DNA of 5,765 nucleotides. Origin: Clostridia bacterium (lineage in GTDB: Bacteria > Bacillota > Clostridia > Oscillospirales > RGIG7773). Below the pieces are notes generated by a model. The model was not told the DNA's origin. It worked only from the letters and a program-made list of their open reading frames with translations, and ran no database searches. Shown here in pieces: positions 1-4,716 of the stretch. A program made the position numbers and the translations under genes. Where the stretch lies: the NCBI GenBank assembly GCA_017554835.1, contig JAFZHO010000002.1, forward strand, positions 1 through 5,765. The letters run 5' to 3'. Position 1 is the first letter of the stretch; each line of letters begins with the position of its first letter.

Positions 1-17
1 ATCACCGCCTTGGGTGT

Positions 18-46
18 ATTATAGCATAAAAGCGGTGGAGGAGCAA
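18..46 (-). promoter_or_regulatory. Putative promoter reading left out of the window
   Basis: On the minus strand a perfect TATAAT box (18-23) is preceded by TG plus one base, which makes an extended -10. A TTGCTC box (41-46) lies exactly 17 bases upstream and matches the -35 consensus TTGACA at four of six positions. Transcription would start near position 11 and leave the window, so the gene it serves is not visible. It lies downstream of the tRNA-Thr terminator, as expected for a new transcription unit. Confidence 0.6.
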
Positions 47-52
47 TAATTA

Positions 53-136
53 TTACCTATTACTTCTTACTTATTACTTCCCAAAAATCCTGAATGCAAT
101 TTAGGTAAGAGTGAAGAAGTAAGAAGTAATAAGTAA
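53..136. repeat. Imperfect inverted repeat with 20-base arms
   Basis: The left arm (53-72) and right arm (117-136) are reverse complements at 19 of 20 positions and are separated by 44 bases. Both arms are built from degenerate short words of the ACTTATT/ACTTCTT type, so the element is low in complexity. It sits between the tRNA-Thr terminator and the promoter at the left edge, and the right arm touches the terminator stem. It could be a small non-coding repeat family (MITE-like) or part of a long transcript hairpin. No transposase or clear target duplication is seen. Confidence 0.5.
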
Positions 137-168
137 AAATCCCGCCCACTTACGTGAACGGGATTTTT
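135..168 (-). terminator. Intrinsic terminator after tRNA-Thr
   Basis: A perfect 10-bp stem (135-144 with 159-168) encloses a 14-base loop, inside which CAC (147-149) and GTG (154-156) can pair further. On the minus strand the GC core (CCCG/CGGG) is followed by TTTTT, as in a factor-independent terminator. The stem begins at the terminal A of the tRNA CCA end. The A-rich and T-rich flanks make it potentially bidirectional, but no plus-strand gene ends here. Confidence 0.85.
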
Positions 169-243
169 GGAGCTACTGATGGGACTCGAACCCACGATCT
201 GCTGATTACGAATCAGCTGCTCTACCAACTGAGCCACAGTAGC
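168..243 (-). tRNA. tRNA-Thr (anticodon CGT)
   Basis: The 76-base minus-strand sequence folds as a full cloverleaf. The acceptor arm is GCTACTG with CAGTAGC (7 bp). The D stem is GCTC/GAGC with loop AGTTGGTA. The anticodon stem is GCTGA/TCAGC with loop TTCGTAA, giving anticodon CGT, which reads the threonine codon ACG. The variable loop has five bases and the T arm carries TTCGAGT. The discriminator base is U and the CCA end is encoded (168-170). It starts only 9 bases after the stop codon of the EamA transporter gene and is followed at once by a terminator, so it may be released from the 3' end of that mRNA. A weak TATGAT box at 266-271, inside the transporter gene, is the best sign of a promoter of its own. 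Confidence 0.97.
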
Positions 244-252
244 AATTATGCT

Positions 253-1137
253 TTATAGAAAGTTTATCATAAGTAATGATAAAAATGCAATAACTATTCC
301 AATAATATTTTTTATTGAAGGTTTTTCTTTGAATAAGAAAAGTCCGACTAATACAGAAATGAAAACGTTACATCCCATATTTAAAGGAGCGAGAATAGTG
401 GTTGGGAAAATATCCGAAATGGCAGTTGAAAACTGCTGATTAAAGAATAAGGAAACTGCTCCGAATGATCCAAAAGCAAGAAGCTTTTTGCTGAATTTTA
501 CGGGCTCTTTTTTGCCTCCTTTTCTTAATCTCAAAAGGAGATAAAAAATCGCAAGTAAAACAAAATCAACGATATAAGCAACAAACATAAAAACGCTTTC
601 GGGAACTTCGGGAGCGCCGTTTGCAAAAAGCAGAATAGCAATAGTTCCGAACCCGTTTGTCAGCATAACGCCCATGCAGGCAAGAAATGCTTTGAAAGTG
701 AATTTTTTCTTCTCTTCCTTATTTGAAACGATCAGATACATGGAACCAAGGAGAATCAAGGTTCCTGCAAGTTTGCCTATTGTAAGTTTATCACCAAGGA
801 ACAAAACTCCGAAAATCCCTGATATTACAACGCTTGCAGACATAAACATAGTAGAAGTTGCAACGGTAGTTAACTGCAGGGAAAGAAAAACAGTCAATAA
901 TCCAACGGCAAGCAAAAAGCCGAATAAAATTGCAGGTCCGATTGCATTAACGCTGAAAACGATGTCGGTTCCTGTAACAACGAGCAATGCTCCGCCGAGA
1001 ATCAGTCCCACAAAAGCTCTGAACAATGTGATTTTAACCAGGGATTCCTTTGTGTTCGTCTCGCTGCTTGTGAGCTTATTGAATATATTAATGGGAAAAT
1101 AAAGTAAAACCGTAATAAGTAAATAAATATAATGCAT
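253..1137 (-). CDS. EamA/DMT-family transporter
   Basis: This 294-residue integral membrane protein belongs to the drug/metabolite transporter superfamily, whose members move small metabolites across the cytoplasmic membrane. The substrate cannot be read from the sequence. About ten hydrophobic segments are visible (roughly residues 2-22, 35-55, 65-85, 90-112, 121-138, 148-170, 180-202, 218-240, 243-268 and 275-294), arranged as two five-helix halves. Each half ends in the typical EamA pattern, LGDKLTIGKLAG near residue 115 and FKEKPSIKNIIG near 270. A lysine- and glutamate-rich cytoplasmic loop (NKEEKKK, about 138-144) joins the halves, and the length is normal for the family. The ATG start has a ribosome binding site AGGGG (1145-1149) at good spacing. 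The gene lies 18 bases after the hydrolase gene and 9 bases before tRNA-Thr, so it is probably the last protein gene of the sfsA unit. Confidence 0.93.
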   Translation of the reverse strand: MHYIYLLITVLLYFPINIFNKLTSSETNTKESLVKITLFRAFVGLILGGALLVVTGTDIVFSVNAIGPAILFGFLLAVGLLTVFLSLQLTTVATSTMFMSASVVISGIFGVLFLGDKLTIGKLAGTLILLGSMYLIVSNKEEKKKFTFKAFLACMGVMLTNGFGTIAILLFANGAPEVPESVFMFVAYIVDFVLLAIFYLLLRLRKGGKKEPVKFSKKLLAFGSFGAVSLFFNQQFSTAISDIFPTTILAPLNMGCNVFISVLVGLFLFKEKPSIKNIIGIVIAFLSLLMINFL

Positions 1138-1155
1138 ATTTTTGCCCCTATAAAA

Positions 1156-1971
1156 CTATATCTCAAATTCTATTCCGTCGTATCCAACGATAAATTCATC
1201 TTTAACAAGTTCCTCAAGCTCACTCTGAATAGGGCGAACGTTATGGGAAAAATGAGTGAGAACGTATTTTGCACCCTCACAGTCGCAAATTTCCTCCAAC
1301 TTGTTTTTTACCATACGGCAACAGTCAACTCCCATATGGCTCATTTCGGAGTATTTTTCTCCAAAACAGCAATCCAAAGTGGCAAGGTCAATTTTTTTAC
1401 CTTTTAGGTAGGCGTAATCTTCCTCGGGAAAAAGCCCCGTATCGTTTCCGTGAAGATAACCTTTGCCGTCTTTTTCGATATAGTAGATAACGCATTTTTC
1501 GTTTGGTTTATGGTTTGCTTTTAGGGGAAGGATTTTATAATCATCAATCATAAATTCCTCAAAAGCAGAAACCTTATGGAACACTACGTAATTATATAAC
1601 CTTTTATCGGCGCGGTCAATGGCTTTTTCCAAAATATCTATAACGGTTTCGTTTCCGTAGATATGAAGGGGATCGTTTTCATCAGGGTTGCAAAAACCGG
1701 GCGCTTTCAGAAGCACTTCTTCCACGTCAAGATGGTCGGCGTGGGAATGAGTGAAAAGAATATGCTTGATTTTAAGCATATCAAGTCCCATAAAAGTATG
1801 CATATAAGTATCGGGTGGGAAATCAATAACGATAGAGTCGTCAACGGTTACTTGCTGACGAGTTCTGATATCTTTGCCTTTTATTTTGCGAACTAAGTTG
1901 CAGGTATCGCAATCGCAGAATAATGCGGGGATTCCTTCTGCCGCCGCAGTTCCGTAAAATTTAATTTTCAT
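1156..1971 (-). CDS. PhnP-like metallo-beta-lactamase-fold hydrolase
   Basis: This 271-residue cytoplasmic protein has the metallo-beta-lactamase fold and resembles the PhnP branch of metal-dependent phosphodiesterases. The metal motif THSHADHLD supplies His75, His77, Asp79 and His80. Further likely ligands are His154 (KANH), Asp177 (GNDTG) and His243 (THFSH), and His212 in SHMG matches the active-site histidine region of PhnP. An N-terminal CxCxxC cluster (Cys19, Cys21, Cys24) resembles the extra structural zinc site of E. coli PhnP. PhnP itself opens a cyclic ribose phosphate in phosphonate breakdown, but no phn gene is nearby, so the substrate here is unknown and I give no symbol. I chose the ATG at 1969-1971 because it opens the fold directly (MKIKFYGTAA) and has GAGG at 1981-1984 nine bases upstream. 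A longer frame begins only with TTG at 2001. The start overlaps the end of the WYL gene by 11 bases, which suggests translational coupling. Confidence 0.9.
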   Translation of the reverse strand: MKIKFYGTAAAEGIPALFCDCDTCNLVRKIKGKDIRTRQQVTVDDSIVIDFPPDTYMHTFMGLDMLKIKHILFTHSHADHLDVEEVLLKAPGFCNPDENDPLHIYGNETVIDILEKAIDRADKRLYNYVVFHKVSAFEEFMIDDYKILPLKANHKPNEKCVIYYIEKDGKGYLHGNDTGLFPEEDYAYLKGKKIDLATLDCCFGEKYSEMSHMGVDCCRMVKNKLEEICDCEGAKYVLTHFSHNVRPIQSELEELVKDEFIVGYDGIEFEI

Positions 1972-2968
1972 TTTTCTTATCCTCGTAAATGCTTTTTGCA
2001 AGATTTAGTTTCTCTCTATAAATATTTCGTTCTTTCTCGGGGGAAATAAGCTCAACTTTATTTCCAAACTGGAATAGCCATCCCCAGAATGGCTCACCTA
2101 TAACGACTTTTGTCATAAGATAAAAACTATTTTCATCGGCTTTTATAATATTTGAATCCATACCGAATTTATCTATCATAACTCCCGCAAGGGAATTATC
2201 TACTTTTAGTTTAACGGCAATTTCATCACCTGAAAACATACTGAAAAGTTTATTCTCGTAGTTTGTTATATCCGCTTTTTCAAAACCTTTTATCTCGTGG
2301 ATATCTTTTCGTTTTTCTTCGGTGATGTTGATGTTTTCCATTTTGTCCACCCTGAAATGAACGATTCTGTCGTAAACGGGGTAGTAGGCGATAAGATAAT
2401 AGTTGCCGTCTTCCCAGTGAAGAGAGTAGGGACTGCATCGATAAACTGCGCCGTCTCTTTTATATACCTTTTCTTTTTTTGCATTATAGTCAAAGTATAA
2501 AAATTCTATATCACGGTTATCGGCAATACTTTCGTGAATTTTATCAACGTTATAGTATATTTTTTCGTTGAAGGTTTTAATTCTTCCCGAAAGACCGATT
2601 TGACGCTGAAGATATCTTGCCTGGTGAATACTTGCCTGTTGCCCTATTTGCTTTATAAGAGCGTCGGATTTTTTCTTGGTTATAAATCTTGCCGAGGAAA
2701 CCGCGTCGGCAAGAAGTTTTAGTTCCGCAAGCTGAAAATCACGGGAAGCAAGATAATAGCCGAATTTTTTCCCACGGACACTTATAATATCGTATCCGAA
2801 ATCCTGCAAGGATTTTATATCGGAATAGATGGCTTTTCTCTCCGCAGTTATATCGTAAAAACTTAAGGAACTTATAATTTCTTCAATGGTTATGGGATGC
2901 TCCTCATCCGTTTTTTCCTGAAAGATTTTAACAAGATAGAGTAGTTTTAATTTCTGATAATTGCCCAT
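1961..2968 (-). CDS. WYL-domain helix-turn-helix transcriptional regulator
   Basis: This 335-residue protein is a DNA-binding regulator with a ligand-sensing WYL domain. Residues 1-70 form a winged helix-turn-helix; the segment ITAERKAIYSDIKSL (about 40-54) fits its recognition region. The WYL domain covers about 140-212, with SPYSLHWEDGNYYLIAYY (179-196) and HFRVDKM; the name-giving motif reads YYL here. The C-terminal WCX extension covers about 240-325 and includes EPFWGWLFQFG and ELISPE. WYL proteins sense small molecules or nucleic acids, and several control DNA-repair or phage-defence genes; the ligand here is unknown. A strong AGGAGG (2976-2981) lies 7 bases before the ATG and overlaps the sfsA stop codon. 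The gene sits 11 bases after sfsA and overlaps the hydrolase gene by 11 bases, so it probably controls, or is controlled with, this unit. No operator can be assigned with confidence. Confidence 0.95.
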   Translation of the reverse strand: MGNYQKLKLLYLVKIFQEKTDEEHPITIEEIISSLSFYDITAERKAIYSDIKSLQDFGYDIISVRGKKFGYYLASRDFQLAELKLLADAVSSARFITKKKSDALIKQIGQQASIHQARYLQRQIGLSGRIKTFNEKIYYNVDKIHESIADNRDIEFLYFDYNAKKEKVYKRDGAVYRCSPYSLHWEDGNYYLIAYYPVYDRIVHFRVDKMENINITEEKRKDIHEIKGFEKADITNYENKLFSMFSGDEIAVKLKVDNSLAGVMIDKFGMDSNIIKADENSFYLMTKVVIGEPFWGWLFQFGNKVELISPEKERNIYREKLNLAKSIYEDKKNEN

Positions 2969-2979
2969 AATTTTTCCTC

Positions 2980-3678
2980 CTATAGGATTATATTCACGGG
3001 TTTATTTATAGTAATGGAATTTTCCGAAACGTTGCAGTCAAAGGCGAGGATATTAACGCCTTTTTCTTTTGCGATTTTAAGGGCTTCGCCAAATTCCTTG
3101 TGGGTTTTGTAGTTGGGGGTAAAATACTTAACGTTTTTCATCTGTATAACAAAAATTATAAAGGCATCAAAGCCCTCTTCTTTCGTTTTTATAAGCTCGA
3201 AAATATGCTTAACGCCACGAAGGGTGGGCGCATCGGGAAACATACAAACCCCGTCTTCTTCCAATGTGCAACCCTTTACCTCAACAAAGGCCTTTTTTTC
3301 GCCGTTTTCTATATAGATATCAAATCGGGAGTTGCCAAAGGTTTTTTCTCTTTTGAGAAAGGTTATATTTTCAAAGCCGGGGAGGGTAATAGACTTATTC
3401 AAAAGCCCCTCTTCTGCTACGGCGTTTGGAATCTGGGAATCCATATTTATAAGTCGGCCGTTTTTTAAAACGGAGATTAAATCGTATTTGGTTTTTCTGT
3501 TTTCGTTATTGGATTTCTCAATAAAAACCTCTGATTTTCCGGGGATAAGAAGTTCACGGCACCGTCCCGTGTTTTTAACGTGGCAGATAACTTCTTCACA
3601 GTTTTGCCTTTTGCAAATTGCGATAAATCTATTGGGCCTTGATAAAAAGAGGGCCTTTTCCATATTTTCGTAAGTCAT
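2980..3678 (-). CDS. sfsA: DNA/RNA nuclease SfsA
   Basis: This 232-residue protein is SfsA, named as a sugar fermentation stimulation protein and later described as a nuclease. Family hallmarks are clear: RPNRF (14-18), HVKNTGR (33-39), GNSRFDIYI (115-123), FVEVKGCTL (131-139) and FPDAPTLRGVKHI (147-159). The N-terminal part fits the OB-fold nucleic-acid-binding domain. The C-terminal part fits a PD-(D/E)xK nuclease, with Asp120, Glu133 and Lys135 as the likely metal-binding and catalytic residues. The length is normal. A GTG at 3685-3687 would add three residues, but I chose the ATG at 3676-3678 because GAGGTG (3685-3690) is then a ribosome binding site with 6-base spacing. It is the first gene of the leftward run and has its own promoter just after the upstream hairpin. 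Its role in the cell remains poorly defined. Confidence 0.96.
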   Translation of the reverse strand: MTYENMEKALFLSRPNRFIAICKRQNCEEVICHVKNTGRCRELLIPGKSEVFIEKSNNENRKTKYDLISVLKNGRLINMDSQIPNAVAEEGLLNKSITLPGFENITFLKREKTFGNSRFDIYIENGEKKAFVEVKGCTLEEDGVCMFPDAPTLRGVKHIFELIKTKEEGFDAFIIFVIQMKNVKYFTPNYKTHKEFGEALKIAKEKGVNILAFDCNVSENSITINKPVNIIL

Positions 3679-3683
3679 AGTTT

Positions 3684-3697
3684 TCACCTCAAGGTGA
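3684..3697 (-). promoter_or_regulatory. Palindrome over the sfsA ribosome binding site
   Basis: The minus strand reads TCACCTTGAGGTGA, an inverted repeat with 6-base arms around TG. It lies in the short leader (about 27 bases) between the predicted start of transcription and the sfsA ATG, and its right half is the ribosome binding site GAGGTG. In RNA, UCACC could pair with GGUGA around a UUGA loop and hide that site. In DNA it could be a regulator binding site. Which of these applies, if either, is inference. Confidence 0.45.
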
Positions 3698-3711
3698 CAA
3701 TGGTTGAATAT

Positions 3712-3740
3712 ATTATAACATAAAACCCACTCTTTTAGAA
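3712..3740 (-). promoter_or_regulatory. sfsA: Putative sfsA promoter (extended -10)
   Basis: On the minus strand a perfect TATAAT (3712-3717) is preceded by TGT, giving an extended -10 element. TTCTAA (3735-3740) lies 17 bases upstream as a weak -35 that matches TTGACA at three of six positions. The predicted transcript starts near 3705. The -35 region lies inside the loop and stem of the preceding hairpin, so the terminator and promoter overlap. Confidence 0.6.
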
Positions 3741-3756
3741 GAGTGGGTTTTATGTT
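3717..3756 (-). terminator. Hairpin terminator of the SLH-protein unit
   Basis: A perfect 18-bp stem (3717-3734 with 3739-3756) has a TTAG loop (3735-3738) and a CCCACTC/GAGTGGG core. It begins three bases after the SLH gene's stop codon. The T-rich stretch, GGGTTTTATGTTATAAT on the minus strand, lies partly within the stem and pairs with the A-rich side, as in many AT-rich Firmicute terminators. It separates the surface-protein pair from the sfsA unit. Confidence 0.8.
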
Positions 3757-3758
3757 TA

Positions 3759-4697
3759 TTAATACTTCAATAAAATATTATCAATCTTTTCTTTTAATTC
3801 TCCGGTGATATAAACGGGGAATGAACCGCCTACCTCTTGGCCATAAACCATCTGATAATTAATAAGTAACCCTTGTGGCGTATAGCAGAAACCGTATTTG
3901 CATCCGTCAACCACAATGGCATAGTTATACATAACCTCTGCATACATCTTTGGCTGGAATTTAATCTGGCCTAAAATATTTATTAAATCAGTTGTTTCGT
4001 CGGTTGTGAGAAGTTCGGTTGTAACAGGAATTTCTCTGATTTCCATTGTTATTTGAGAGGGTCTTTCAATTATAACCAAAAGTCGCATAAACAAGGTTGC
4101 AACCTCGGCTCTGGTAGTTGATTTTTTGGGATAGAAATATCCATTCTCATCCCCCACCATAAGCTGGGTATATTTCATATAGACAGCACTATCAAATGCG
4201 TATTCCGAAAAATTCGTTATATCAGCAAAAAGACATTCGCAGGTACTGATATAAGGAAGTTTAATATCCTTGAAATCAAGATATCTTTCTATAAGACAAG
4301 CCATATCCTCACGGGAAATCGCCTTATCGGGAGCGAAGGAGGTCTCGTTTATACCGAAAACAAGCTGATTTTTCGCCGCCCAGTTAACTGCATTATAGTA
4401 ATAATCCTCTTTTGTTATATCGGTAAAAGAGGTTTCGTCAGTTATTTCCGGCTCTCCCTCATAGCGATATAGCATAGTAACAAACATACCTCTTGTTACC
4501 TCTATGTTTGGAGAAAATTCTGCGGTGGTAGTTCCTTTCATAAGTCCTTTTCCGTAGCAAAACTCAACAGAGTTATAAAACCAGTCTTCATAAACTGTCA
4601 CGTCTTCAAACTGACTGAAAGTATATGCTCCGCAAGTCATAGAACAACAAATAGCAATAGCAACAACAATACAAATAAGATTCTTCATTTTGAACAT
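3759..4697 (-). CDS. Secreted protein with three SLH repeats
   Basis: This 312-residue protein is probably exported and held on the cell surface. Residues 1-24 form a signal peptide, with two lysines (3 and 5), a hydrophobic core ICIVVAIAICC and a likely cut after TCGA; no lipoprotein box is seen. Three S-layer homology repeats follow at about 30-80, 91-143 and 157-207, each opening with FEDV, FTDI or FADI and ending near TRGMF, SREDM or TRAEV. Such triplets usually bind a pyruvylated secondary cell-wall polymer. The last 100 residues (212-312) form a separate domain that I do not recognise; it includes VDGCKYGFCYTPQG and ends in TGELKEKIDNILLKY. I chose the ATG at 4695-4697 because GGAGG (4706-4710) lies 8 bases upstream. 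A longer frame to 4772 overlaps the upstream gene and lacks a ribosome binding site. The gene lies 19 bases after the peptidase gene and is probably co-transcribed with it. Confidence 0.92.
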   Translation of the reverse strand: MFKMKNLICIVVAIAICCSMTCGAYTFSQFEDVTVYEDWFYNSVEFCYGKGLMKGTTTAEFSPNIEVTRGMFVTMLYRYEGEPEITDETSFTDITKEDYYYNAVNWAAKNQLVFGINETSFAPDKAISREDMACLIERYLDFKDIKLPYISTCECLFADITNFSEYAFDSAVYMKYTQLMVGDENGYFYPKKSTTRAEVATLFMRLLVIIERPSQITMEIREIPVTTELLTTDETTDLINILGQIKFQPKMYAEVMYNYAIVVDGCKYGFCYTPQGLLINYQMVYGQEVGGSFPVYITGELKEKIDNILLKY

Positions 4698-4716
4698 AAC
4701 TAATTCCTCCAAAAAT

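Noticed and set aside
1969..2001. TTG start at 2001 giving a hydrolase 10 residues longer
   Set aside because: The extra residues lie inside the WYL gene, add nothing to the fold, and the ATG at 1971 has GAGG at suitable spacing.
248..3673. Plus-strand open frames of about 60 to 140 codons
   Set aside because: They lie opposite well-supported minus-strand genes, show no family motifs and lack convincing ribosome binding sites.
3676..3687. GTG start at 3687 for sfsA
   Set aside because: This GTG is part of the ribosome binding site of the ATG at 3678, and no better site lies upstream of it.
4620..4697. Lipoprotein signal in the SLH protein
   Set aside because: The cysteines near the hydrophobic core do not follow the usual L-[AS]-[GA]-C pattern, and a normal signal-peptidase site fits better.
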